DNA from: Microbispora corallina
GTDB taxonomy: Bacteria > Actinomycetota > Actinomycetes > Streptosporangiales > Streptosporangiaceae
Reading direction: 5' to 3'
Assembly (NCBI RefSeq): GCF_016863035.1
Contig: NZ_BOOC01000034.1
Location: 1-64,000, forward strand
Length of the DNA: 64,000 nucleotides
Of this stretch, positions 46,501-54,103 are shown piece after piece. The translations under genes and the position numbers were made by a program. Numbering within the stretch: position 1 is the first letter of the stretch; every line of letters starts with the position of its first letter. The notes under the pieces were generated by a model. That model saw nothing but the letters and a program-made list of their open reading frames with translations, did no database searches and was not told the origin of the DNA.

Positions 46501-47682
46501 CCGCGGGATCCCGGCGAGGTCGGCGGCCTCCGCCTTCGCCGCCGCCTGGCGCCCGGCCGCCTCCCTGGCCTCGGCCAGCTCGCGGTCGAGCTCGGCGGCC
46601 TCGCGGCGCAGGTCCGCGACGTGCCGGGCGCCCCTGGCGTTCGCCTCCCGCATCCGGGCGATCTCCTGGGCCCCCTGGGCGACCCGGGCGCGCAGGCTCT
46701 CCAGCTCGCCCTGGGCGGTGTAGGCCTCGTGCCGCTTGAGGGCGTCGAGCCGGGCCTCCAGCCTCTTCTGCTCCGCGACCGCGGCGGCGCACGCCTCCTC
46801 CGCCTCCCGCTGGGCCGCCTCGGCGCGGCGCATCTCGGCCCGCGCCTCGCCGACCAGCACGGCCGGCCGTACGGCCTGCTCGGTGCGCGCCTCGATCCGG
46901 TCGAGACACCCGCGCACGCCGACTCGCAGGTAGTCGGCGTAGCTGGCCAGGAAGTCGCGGGCGGCGGAGTCGGCCGCCGCGAGGTCCTCGGCCAGGCGCT
47001 GGACGGCCGCCAGATTGTCGAAGTCGCGGGCCGCCTGCTCGATCAGGTCGTCGGATACGGGGCTCAGTCCGGCCGTGAGCGTGTCGGAGACCTTGACCGG
47101 GTCGAGGTCCTTGGCCAGCAGCGGACGGCGCAGCGCGAGCAGCAGGTCGAGCAGTTGCGTGTACCGTTCCCGCCCGAGGCCGAACAGTGCCGCGTCGACC
47201 GCGTCGCGGTAGTCGGTGGCGTTGGATCGGGCCGCGCCGGGTTCGAGCACGCGCTTGAGCTGCTGGTCGGTCAGCGGCCGGGCCTCCTCCGAGAGGAGCC
47301 CGAAGTCGACGCCCACGCGTTTGGCCGTGACGAAATAGGTCCGCTTCACGTCGGGCCGGTCCCGGTGGGCGTGCATGGCGACGATCAGGGTGACCGTCCG
47401 CCGCCCGTCCGCGAACTCCATCCACACGAAGCCGTACTCGGACTCCTGCCCCCGGTAGAGCAGGTTGGACTTCATCGTGCGGTTCTCGCCGCTGAACGGG
47501 TCGAGCCGGCGGGCGTCGACCACGCCGTCGAGGATGAAGGGGAACAGCACCTCGAGGGCCTTGGTCTTGCCGGAGCCGTTGTGCCCGCGCAGCACCAGCC
47601 GGCCGTCCGCGAAGGCGAACTCCTCGTCGGTGTAGTCCCAGATGTTGATCAGGCCGGCACGGGACGGCTTGAACCGGGTCAT
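43510..47682 (-). CDS. jetC: Wadjet SMC-like ATPase (JetC, TIGR02680 type)
   Basis: A 1390-residue SMC/MukB-like ATPase. Walker A is GHNGSGKT at 33-40, the signature is QMSGGEKS near residue 1247 and Walker B is MIALDEAF near 1279, so the ATPase head is complete. Long coiled coils (about 220-540 and 760-1000) flank a hinge-like globular part (about 560-760). It matches the TIGR02680 family that acts with DUF2397 and DUF2398 proteins. Such complexes extrude DNA loops to detect small circles. The ATG at 47682 overlaps the jetB stop (ATGA). It is the last gene: beyond it lies only a bidirectional hairpin, so the usual jetD nuclease gene is missing here. Confidence 0.88.
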   Translation of the reverse strand: MTRFKPSRAGLINIWDYTDEEFAFADGRLVLRGHNGSGKTKALEVLFPFILDGVVDARRLDPFSGENRTMKSNLLYRGQESEYGFVWMEFADGRRTVTLIVAMHAHRDRPDVKRTYFVTAKRVGVDFGLLSEEARPLTDQQLKRVLEPGAARSNATDYRDAVDAALFGLGRERYTQLLDLLLALRRPLLAKDLDPVKVSDTLTAGLSPVSDDLIEQAARDFDNLAAVQRLAEDLAAADSAARDFLASYADYLRVGVRGCLDRIEARTEQAVRPAVLVGEARAEMRRAEAAQREAEEACAAAVAEQKRLEARLDALKRHEAYTAQGELESLRARVAQGAQEIARMREANARGARHVADLRREAAELDRELAEAREAAGRQAAAKAEAADLAGIPRDEGGDVPEIRARAVARLQDVEDVRRGLRKVEEAERERGRAEQAVQRAQQKIDAGGHACEKAEHALAEAVGRAEADLRAWAGRWTGRAELAEPVVPPGDGDALAESLARLREPGAPSLGEVFGDLVEARRSALAAEAAGLDATLERLTVEITRLTAERDEVASERDDAPPLVRQADREGRPGAPLWRLVRFAEEVGHADAAAVEGALEAAGLLTAWIHPDPRLTVEALEKAEPDAYLLPAPPGLRPAGPTLASVLVPEDQGAVPAEVVSGVLASIALTEEIDPASGTPAVSTRGQFGVGVHLGVRAKDAPEYIGATHRAARRANRLAKYGREIGDRSGDRERALAARASLRQRLDDLGRARGELRPIGRDIPGAAAALAQTSALLAAARTELAEAATALDAATAEMDAERRRLRQTAADLTMPSASDEVEAVAAAIGDFTAAADRHAQQLAAVGRLDRDLAGRLRTVERLEAELAAASDDLADKEEAHLALAERLAAAEEALSAPLKEILDQIGDAERALAAATGAARAAEQRARDEHDALVKAKVSYEHGSASLVSALRELLDQLASFAPFTQPELRPVLGVAAAPVWPDTARWPEPERAAADVVERLAGEDAVTAVRAVLPDGAADLLALYETAAAGRQPGEAARKRARDRMSQALKEFGEALNACEEDYRLDWEQGESLVLVRVHDADGRHPVAVFARRVAERAEEQGVLLEERERRVLEDELLAGLAQQVFDRVMLAKDLVKGMDADTRSRPMSTGTTVGIRWVVSDRVTDAQREVSELLGRDDLGPARLADLRRLLRQMIHEYRAGHPRATYKEALSAVLDYRAWRSFELRLKVPGEEEVKLSRKRHSQMSGGEKSAAIHLPLFAAANALYGSAAPTCPRMIALDEAFAGIDDVYKPDLLGLTVRYDLDVFMTGHDLWVRYDTVPAAAHYDMHSDKASHTVSAMLVLWDGCELVDSAAGFSGNDELAGEILGFPPTRRVPEEDGVLIPAGGE

Positions 47683-49046
47683 GCCGGGTCTCCTCCTTCG
47701 AACAGATCCGTCTGGCCCCTGGGCGGCGCCGGGATCGCCATCGTGATGTTGCGGTAGCGGACGGCGGCCGGGAGCAGCAGCACCCCGCCGGGCACCGGCC
47801 GGACCAGACGCAGGTCAGCCAGCAGGTCGAGCGCGGCGTCGAGCAGGCCGTGGGGGTCCTGCTGCCAGGCGCCGGTGAACGAGGCCGCGCCGAACGTCTC
47901 GTACAGGTCCTCGATCAGCGCCTCGAGCCGGTGGCGTTCGAGGAGGACGAGCGGGTCGGGACGGTCCGGCGGCATCGGCGGCGTCTGGCCGGACGACCAC
48001 GCGAGGTCCCGGACGACGCCGGCCTGCGGCAGCGCCGAGTCGACGCGGGCGAGGAGGTCACGCTGGACGTCCGCCTCCACCGGCGGCTCCAGCCGTTCGA
48101 ACGTCCCGGTGGAGGCCGGGGCGGACCGCTCCTCTTCGAGCGCGTCGGCGATGCGGGCGAGCAGGAGCCCGGCCGCCCGGTTGACGGCGCCGCCCCTGCC
48201 GGGGAAGGCCCGGTCGGTGAATCTGCCGCCCGGGTCGGCGAGCAGCACGCCCTCGGCGCGGCGCTCCACCACCAGGCCGGTGAGGCGTGCCAGGTTGTCG
48301 ACGAGGTCGTCGCGTCGCAGGACGGCGGCGGCCTCCGCGTCGAGGTCGGCGTAGTAGACGACGGGCCGCTCCAGCAGGAGCCGGCGCACCCGTGCCTCGG
48401 CGCCGCCGTCCAGGCCGTCGAGCAGGCCGGCGGCGCTGGTCAGGTGCTGTATCGGGCGGGACGGGCGGAAGATCGCCGCGCAGATGTCGTGGTCGATGTC
48501 GTAGAGGGCGTCTCCCCCGTCGCCACGCGCCCACGCCTCGACGGAGCCGTCCGACAGGTTCAGCGCGCCGCGCTCCACCAGCCAGCCGATCACGTCCACG
48601 ACCGCCGCCTTATGGCCGGTGACCAGCGGATCGAAGCCGAGCCCCGGGATGGAGTTGGCCGCGGGGGCGAACAGGCGCACCAGGTCCGCCAGGCTGATCT
48701 CCACCCGGGAGCGCTGGAAGGAGCCGAGCACCAGGCAGAGGTACGCGAGCCGCCTGCGGTCGAAGGGCCTGGCCGCCCTGTTGGCGAAGATCTTCCCCCG
48801 CGACGGGTCGAGAGCGTCGAACCGCCGGATCAGCCGTACCTGGCGGGTGGTCGCGATGAGCGTGTAGCCGAACAGGTCGCGAAGGTCGCGGGTCAGCTGG
48901 TCGGCCCAGGGCAGCACGCGTTCAAGCACACCGGGACGAGGGTGGACGGTCGTGATCAGGTCGCTCGTCAGCACGAGCCGCACCGCTTCCTGGTAGCCGC
49001 CGAGATCTGCGGGAGCGACGCCGGCGGCGGCCAGAGGCTCAGGCAT
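47679..49046 (-). CDS. jetB: Wadjet accessory protein JetB (DUF2398/TIGR02678 type)
   Basis: A 455-residue protein of the DUF2398 type. The hallmark middle segment RRLAYLCLVLGSFQRSRVEISLADL and the ending RYRNITMAIP are visible. In these complexes the JetB-like protein is the KITE-type winged-helix subunit that bridges the SMC heads. The start is ATG 49046, which overlaps the TGA of a 31-codon frame (49039-49134) just as that frame's start overlaps the jetA stop (ATGCCTGA in both). It is followed by jetC with ATGA overlap. Assignment to a Wadjet type is by family knowledge, not by search. Confidence 0.82.
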   Translation of the reverse strand: MPEPLAAAGVAPADLGGYQEAVRLVLTSDLITTVHPRPGVLERVLPWADQLTRDLRDLFGYTLIATTRQVRLIRRFDALDPSRGKIFANRAARPFDRRRLAYLCLVLGSFQRSRVEISLADLVRLFAPAANSIPGLGFDPLVTGHKAAVVDVIGWLVERGALNLSDGSVEAWARGDGGDALYDIDHDICAAIFRPSRPIQHLTSAAGLLDGLDGGAEARVRRLLLERPVVYYADLDAEAAAVLRRDDLVDNLARLTGLVVERRAEGVLLADPGGRFTDRAFPGRGGAVNRAAGLLLARIADALEEERSAPASTGTFERLEPPVEADVQRDLLARVDSALPQAGVVRDLAWSSGQTPPMPPDRPDPLVLLERHRLEALIEDLYETFGAASFTGAWQQDPHGLLDAALDLLADLRLVRPVPGGVLLLPAAVRYRNITMAIPAPPRGQTDLFEGGDPA

Positions 49047-49161
49047 GGGCGCTCCCCGAACGCGGCGCGATCTGCCGTACGTGGGCGGCGGGGTCGATGG
49101 GCGGGACGCCGGCGGCGGCGAGGGGCTCAGGCATGGGCGGTCCCAGCGCGGGGCGCGATCT
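49013..49161. repeat. Tandem duplication at the jetA-jetB junction, period 88 bp
   Basis: Bases 49013-49073 and 49101-49161 are alike in 52 of 61 positions at a fixed 88-bp offset, with no gaps. Each copy contains the stop/start junction ATGCCTGA preceded by codons for IAPRxGxAHA and followed by PEPLAAAGV. The end of jetA and the start of jetB were therefore duplicated together. Confidence 0.85.
49039..49134 (-). CDS. 31-codon linking reading frame between jetA and jetB
   Basis: Starts with ATG at 49134, inside the jetA stop (ATGCCTGA), and ends with TGA at 49039-49041 inside the jetB start (again ATGCCTGA). Its first ten residues repeat the JetB N-terminus (MPEPLAAAGV) and its last eleven repeat the JetA C-terminus (QIAPRSGSAHA), as the duplication predicts. 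Ribosomes ending jetA could restart here and then restart on jetB, so the frame may keep the genes coupled across the inserted 88 bp. Whether the peptide itself does anything is unknown. Confidence 0.5.
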   Translation of the reverse strand: MPEPLAAAGVPPIDPAAHVRQIAPRSGSAHA

Positions 49162-50665
49162 CGAGGGCGAACCCCGGCAGGTGCAGCAGGCCGTGCGGAG
49201 TCCGCACGCTGCTGCCCGCGGAGTGGGGCACGAGCCGGAGGACCACGGTGTCGTCGCTGCCGTCGCCGGACCCCAGCCGTCCGGACACCACCGAGCGGGC
49301 CTCCAGCGCCCTGGTCAGCAGCGCCAGCAGCACGCGGGTCTCGGCCTCGTCGAGCGCCCGACCGTGTGGTCCGCGCTCCGCCAGGCTCCGGGCGGCCCTG
49401 CGCTCGGCCGCCCTGGCCGCGATCTGCTCGCGGCGCAGGTCGGCGCGCCTGCGCGGATCGACCCGGACGGGCTGCGGGATGCCCGGCCCGGCCTGCCGCC
49501 CCGTACGGAAGGGCGTGAGCGCGACCTCGACGCCGGGCGCGTCCCACCAGGTGGCCCGCGGCGAGATCTGCTCCACGTCGTCGTAGGCCCCGCCCATGTG
49601 CCGGGCCGACCCCAGGTTGAACGCCGCCGCCGCCAGCGCGTACGCCGCGTCCTCGTCGGGGGTGTCGCAGATCCACTCCGCGAGATGCCGCAGCTCGGAG
49701 GCGCGGTTCACCCCGCCGCGCTGGGCCTCGGTGAGCTGCCGGAGCAGGGCCACGACCCCGGACACGGCGGCGCGGGTCGCGCGGCGCAGCTCGGCGGCGC
49801 CGGACTCCGCGCCCGGCTCCGCCGTGAACCAGGCGCGCAGGACCTCCCAGCGGCGCTTCCAGTCCTCCATCCGCTCCCCCGGGCTGAGGAACGGCCTGTC
49901 GTCGGCGTCGGCCGCACGCACCAGCATGGTGGCGACGCCGGTGGCCTCCACGTCGAGGACGGCCCGGTGCAGGCGGGGCAGGTGGCGGTCGAGCTCCGCC
50001 ATGACGTCGGTCATGTGGGTGAGCAGGGCATTCTTGTAGCGGAGGAACAGCTCGGGCGACGCCTCCGTCGAGGTGACGATCTCGCCGAGGGTGACGTGGA
50101 ACCGGGCCGACCGGCGCACCATGTCCTCCATGACCTGGTCGAGCCGGGAGATGCGCCGGTAGACCTGCTCCTCGTCGCCGGCGCGGTTGGCCGCGGCGAG
50201 CGACCTCAGGTCGTCGAGGATGTCGGAGAACACCAGGCGGGACAGGTTGGCGTCGCGGACGCGGGCCGCCAGGACGTCTTCCACCGCCGTGAACGCCCGG
50301 TAGCCGAGCTCGCTGAACTGGTAGACGGACTGCCGGTTGCGGTAGCGCTCCAGCGAGCCCGCCCGGGACGCGTCCTCCAGCCGGTGGACGATCCCGTCGG
50401 CGGCGAGGGCGTCGAGCCGGCCCCGGAGCGAGCCGTCGACCATGGGAACCCCGTCGTGCGCCAGCGCCAGCTCCGCCATCGCCGCCGCGACGTCCTCGCT
50501 GCCCACCTGGACGCGGTGCACGGCGCGCAGCCGGTCCATCGCCCTGAGCACCCACAGATAGACGACGTAGTCGTCCCTGTGGGTGAAGTTGAACAGCCGG
50601 AACCTGTCCCCCACCGCGAGCGCGTCGAGATCGAGCGCCCTGTTTCCACCCCGTGAATCTGCCAT
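49127..50665 (-). CDS. jetA: Wadjet accessory protein JetA (DUF2397/TIGR02677 type)
   Basis: A 512-residue protein of the DUF2397 type, the kleisin-like subunit of the complex. The N-terminal winged-helix part includes RFRLFNFTHRDDYVVYLWV and the region DGSLRGRLDALAADGIVHRL; a long helical centre (RRISRLDQVMEDMVRRSARF) follows. It leads the operon jetA-jetB-jetC. The ATG at 50665 is used although no ribosome site is visible; a GTG 21 bases upstream is the alternative. It lies 107 bp downstream of a BTAD regulator gene on the same strand, which might be co-transcribed. Confidence 0.82.
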   Translation of the reverse strand: MADSRGGNRALDLDALAVGDRFRLFNFTHRDDYVVYLWVLRAMDRLRAVHRVQVGSEDVAAAMAELALAHDGVPMVDGSLRGRLDALAADGIVHRLEDASRAGSLERYRNRQSVYQFSELGYRAFTAVEDVLAARVRDANLSRLVFSDILDDLRSLAAANRAGDEEQVYRRISRLDQVMEDMVRRSARFHVTLGEIVTSTEASPELFLRYKNALLTHMTDVMAELDRHLPRLHRAVLDVEATGVATMLVRAADADDRPFLSPGERMEDWKRRWEVLRAWFTAEPGAESGAAELRRATRAAVSGVVALLRQLTEAQRGGVNRASELRHLAEWICDTPDEDAAYALAAAAFNLGSARHMGGAYDDVEQISPRATWWDAPGVEVALTPFRTGRQAGPGIPQPVRVDPRRRADLRREQIAARAAERRAARSLAERGPHGRALDEAETRVLLALLTRALEARSVVSGRLGSGDGSDDTVVLRLVPHSAGSSVRTPHGLLHLPGFALEIAPRAGTAHA

Positions 50666-50772
50666 GACCACGTGAGTATCCCGCACGCCACCGACAGTTC
50701 CGACGCGACGACGCTCGGCTGCACCGGTATGGCACGAGTACGCCCGAGGTGCGACGAGCAGCGCGCCGGCAC

Positions 50773-52767
50773 CTATCCCGGGGTGCCGAGGGCGGCGGAG
50801 AGCGCGGCGAGGTGACCGGCGACCGGACCGAGAGTGAGCAGGCCGCTGCCCGCCCCGGCCAGCTCGCCGGCCGCGGGCGCGAGCGCGTCACGGGCCCGCT
50901 CCATCGTCTCCCGGTCGCCGAGGGCGACGGCCGCGCGGCCCGTGAGGCACCACATGGCCTCGAACAGCAGGTCACGGGGCGGATCTGGTGCCGCGCGCAG
51001 CGCCGCCGCGGCCTCCTCGCGCCGGCCGCGGGCCAGCAGGACCAGGGGCCGGGCCCACGGCTCGTACGGCCCCCAGTCAGCGTCTTCCTCCATGGGCAGC
51101 CCTCGCCGTACGCGCAGGGACAGCTGCGTGAGCGCGGGCAGGCCCCGCACCAGCCCGGGCATGCCGGCCCCGTCGAGCCGTGCGACGGCGTCCCGGTAGG
51201 CCGCCTCCACCTCGGCCTCCGCCCTCTCCGCCCCCGTCGTCTCGGCTCCCGGCGCTCGGAGCGCGGCGGCGAGCCGCAGCGCCCGGTACCACCCGGTGAA
51301 CACCCCCACCAGCGGCAGCTCGTGCCGTTCCGACAGCCGGTCCGCGGCGGCCGCGTGCCCGTCCGCGCCGCCGAAGTCGGCGAGCGCGGAACGGGCCTGC
51401 ATGCGCACGAGATGGCCGAGCACCTCGTAGGTGACGAGGCCGTGCCGGGCCGACAGATCGACCAGCTCGGCGCCGATCCCGTCCCGTTCGGGCGCCAGGC
51501 CCGCGCGGTGGAACGTCTGCATGAACTCGCCGTTCAGGGCGAACGCCAGCAGCGCGGGGTCGTTCAGGCGGCGGGCGATCCCCACCGCCTGACGCGCGGC
51601 CTCGGGCCCGCGGGCGGAACGGGTTCCGCGGGACTCCAGGGCGATCGTGGCCAGCAGGCGGGCCCGCACGCCGTCGTGCGCCCCGCCGGGGAGGCGGGCC
51701 AGGGTCCGCTCCGCCGCCGCGACGACCCGCGCGGCCTGCGCCGGGTCGTCGACGCGGGTCCAGATCGCCGGGACGTCGTACGCGCCGATCACACGGGCCG
51801 TGAGCTCCACGTCGCCCAGCTCCTCGGCCGCGGCGACGGCGGCGAGCCGGTGCTCGCGGGCCGCCTCCAGGCCGTCGCCGCCGGTCACCGCGAGGGTGCG
51901 CAGGAGGCCCACCGTCGACTCCAGCCGGGCCCTCGCCCCGGAGGCCACCGTACGGTCGTAGACGGCGGCCGCCCGCGCCCACACCCGCCCCGCGGGGCCG
52001 GCGGCGTCCGGGTCGAGGCGGTCGGCGTGGTGGAGGATGTCGGCCTCCAGGCGGCGCAGGTCCGGGCCGGGATCCACCCCGAGCTGCTCGACCAGGAGCG
52101 TGCGCGCCCGGCGCAGGACGGCGAGCGCGTCGCCCTGACGCCCAGTCCGGTAGAGGGCGAGCGCGAGCAGCCGCCAGCCCTCCTCGCGCCAGGGGTGCTC
52201 GGCCACGTGCGCGTCGAGGTCGGGCACCGCCTCACCCGCCCTGCCCAGGGCCAGCCGGGTCTCCGCCCGCCGCTCGGCGGCGTGCAGCCGCAGCTCGGTC
52301 AGGCGGGAGCGTTCGGCGCGCGTCCAGTCGTGGCCGGCGAAGTCGGCGTACGCCGGGCCTCGCCACCACCTCAGCGCCTCCTCCAGGCGGGCGAGCGCCT
52401 CTCCGGGCGGCAGCGCGGCGGCCTCGGCCACCGACCCCTCGAACCGCCAGGCGTCCACGGCCTCCGGAGCGGCCCGCAGCGCGTACCCCGGTCCCTCGGT
52501 GACCAGCAGCCGGGCGGGGCCGCGCGGACGGCGTCCGGGCTCGAGCGCGCGGCGCAGCGCGGCCACGAACGTGCGCACCGCGCCCACCGCGTCCGGAGGC
52601 GGGTCCTCCCACAGGTCGTCCACCAGGTGGGTCACCGGGACGACGCGGCCGCGGGCGACGATCAGGCGGGCCAGCACGGCGCGGTGCCGCGGCCCCTTCA
52701 GGGCGACGGCGTCACCGCCGCCGTCCCAGGCCGTCACCGGGCCCAGCACCCCGAACGTGACCCCCAC
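50773..52767 (-). CDS. BTAD-domain (SARP/AfsR-like) regulator without ATPase domain
   Basis: A 664-residue protein. It begins with an OmpR-type DNA-binding domain (about 1-90: VTFGVLGPVTAWDGGGDAVAL, RHRAVLARLIVARGRVVP), then a BTAD domain (95-240, RRAETRLALGRAGEAVPDLDAHV), and ends with about 400 residues of TPR-like helices. There is no P-loop, unlike true AfsR. SARP-type proteins activate secondary-metabolite or stress genes, but no biosynthetic cluster is next to it. ATG 52767. It is divergent from a dehalogenase-like hydrolase across 113 bp, and followed by the Wadjet operon on its own strand. Confidence 0.83.
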   Translation of the reverse strand: MGVTFGVLGPVTAWDGGGDAVALKGPRHRAVLARLIVARGRVVPVTHLVDDLWEDPPPDAVGAVRTFVAALRRALEPGRRPRGPARLLVTEGPGYALRAAPEAVDAWRFEGSVAEAAALPPGEALARLEEALRWWRGPAYADFAGHDWTRAERSRLTELRLHAAERRAETRLALGRAGEAVPDLDAHVAEHPWREEGWRLLALALYRTGRQGDALAVLRRARTLLVEQLGVDPGPDLRRLEADILHHADRLDPDAAGPAGRVWARAAAVYDRTVASGARARLESTVGLLRTLAVTGGDGLEAAREHRLAAVAAAEELGDVELTARVIGAYDVPAIWTRVDDPAQAARVVAAAERTLARLPGGAHDGVRARLLATIALESRGTRSARGPEAARQAVGIARRLNDPALLAFALNGEFMQTFHRAGLAPERDGIGAELVDLSARHGLVTYEVLGHLVRMQARSALADFGGADGHAAAADRLSERHELPLVGVFTGWYRALRLAAALRAPGAETTGAERAEAEVEAAYRDAVARLDGAGMPGLVRGLPALTQLSLRVRRGLPMEEDADWGPYEPWARPLVLLARGRREEAAAALRAAPDPPRDLLFEAMWCLTGRAAVALGDRETMERARDALAPAAGELAGAGSGLLTLGPVAGHLAALSAALGTPG

Positions 52768-52880
52768 TCACGACCGTCCTCTCCGCGCCTGCTCCCGGTC
52801 ACGGTAGCGCGCTCATCGGATGCTCATCCGCCCCCGGGAGGCTGGGACGCGCCCGCTCACCTGCGAAAAGGAAAGTGATC

Positions 52881-53759
52881 ATGAGACTGGCCATCTCCGG
52901 ATTCGACTACGTGCGCGTCCCGGTAGCCGACGGCGTGTCCCTGAACGCCGCGGTCGGCGGCTCGGGCAGCCCGATCGTGCTGCTCCACGGCTTCCCCCAG
53001 ACGCACCTGATGTGGCGGCACGTGGCCGCCGTCCTCGCCGCCGACCACACCGTGATCTGCCCCGACCTGCGCGGCTACGGCGCCAGCGACAAACCGGCCG
53101 AGGCCGGCCCCTCGACCTACGCCAAGCGCACGATGGCCGCCGACGTCGTGGCCCTGGCACGCGCCCTGGGGCACGAGCGGTTCGCCCTGGCCGGGCACGA
53201 CCGGGGGGCGCTCGTCGCCTTCCGGGCCGCGCTCGACCACCCGCGGGCGGTCACCCACCTGGCCTGCCTCGACATCCTGCCGACCCTCGACATGTGGGAC
53301 GTGATGCACGGCGTCACGGCTGCCGTCGGCTTCCACCTGTACCTGATGGCCCAGCCGCCGGGGCTGCCGGAGCAAATGATCGCCGCCACCGCGGACGCCT
53401 TCTTCGGCCACTTCCTCGATCAGTGGAGCGGCGACCCGCGAGCCGTCCCGGCCGACGTCCGCGCCGCCTACCTCGACGCCTGCCGCGCGGCGGTGCCCTC
53501 GATCGTGGCCGACTACCGCGCGTCCGCCGGCGTCGACGTCGAGCACGACCGGGCCGACCGGGACGCCGGCACCCGGCTGCGGATGCCCGTCGCCGTGCTG
53601 CAGCAGGACTGGGGCTCCGCCCTCGGCTACGACGCCGCCGCCCTGTGGCGCGCGTGGGCGCCCGACCTGGACCACACAACGGTCGGCTGGGGCCACTTCA
53701 TGGCGGAGGAGGCCCCGGACGAGGTCGCCGGCGCCCTGCGGACCCTGCTCGCCCGCTGA
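52881..53759 (+). CDS. Alpha/beta hydrolase, haloacetate dehalogenase/epoxide hydrolase type
   Basis: A 292-residue hydrolase with an aspartate nucleophile. The oxyanion strand reads VLLHGFPQTHLMW, DLRGYGASDKP follows, the nucleophile elbow is AGHDRGA, and the base is in GWGHFMAEEAP. The layout matches fluoroacetate/haloacetate dehalogenases, though epoxide hydrolases share it. ATG 52881 has GGAAAG upstream; the GTG at 52875 is closer to it and less likely. No signal peptide. The cap domain includes DIPLPxLDMWDV-like sequence (DILPTLDMWDV), typical of the DehH group. Confidence 0.87.
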   Translation: MRLAISGFDYVRVPVADGVSLNAAVGGSGSPIVLLHGFPQTHLMWRHVAAVLAADHTVICPDLRGYGASDKPAEAGPSTYAKRTMAADVVALARALGHERFALAGHDRGALVAFRAALDHPRAVTHLACLDILPTLDMWDVMHGVTAAVGFHLYLMAQPPGLPEQMIAATADAFFGHFLDQWSGDPRAVPADVRAAYLDACRAAVPSIVADYRASAGVDVEHDRADRDAGTRLRMPVAVLQQDWGSALGYDAAALWRAWAPDLDHTTVGWGHFMAEEAPDEVAGALRTLLAR

Positions 53760-53962
53760 ACCCCCCGGGGAATGAGGACAACTCGACGCGCCCGTCCAGA
53801 TCATTCCTTACTGAGTGGTTTGTCCTATTTACACCTTTCTGGGATTGTGTGTACCTTTAGTCAACGCCGGTATGCGGAACGATGTCCTCTCCGTCGTATC
53901 CCTTGCCGGCACGTTGCCCGGACCGCGCGCTTCCGTGGGACCCCGTCCCGTTGGAGCGCGCG

Positions 53963-54080
53963 GCCGCCGAATCCGCACCTCGCGGAGCCGGGGACCCACC
54001 TCTTCCGGGGTGAATCGGAGCGCGACCGCGCCCCGTAGGGCACTTCCTGCCCGAACCCGTCAGCTAACCCGGTAGGCGGC
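53963..54080 (+). ncRNA. c-di-AMP riboswitch (ydaO/yuaA class)
   Basis: The 5' leader of the GH25 gene carries the class's conserved blocks in order: GGAGCCGGGGACCCACC, GGGGTGAATCGG, CCCGTAGGG, TTCCTGCCCGAACCCGTC and AGCTAACCCGGTAGGCGGC. The ends GCCGCC (53963-53968) and GGCGGC (54075-54080) pair as P1. In actinomycetes this RNA switches off cell-wall hydrolase genes such as rpfA when c-di-AMP is high. The gap 53760-53962 before it holds an AT-richer promoter-like stretch (TTGTCC at 53820, GATTGT at 53843, 17 bp apart) and no gene. Confidence 0.92.
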
Positions 54081-54103
54081 ATGGAAGAAGGAGTCAACCC
54101 CAC

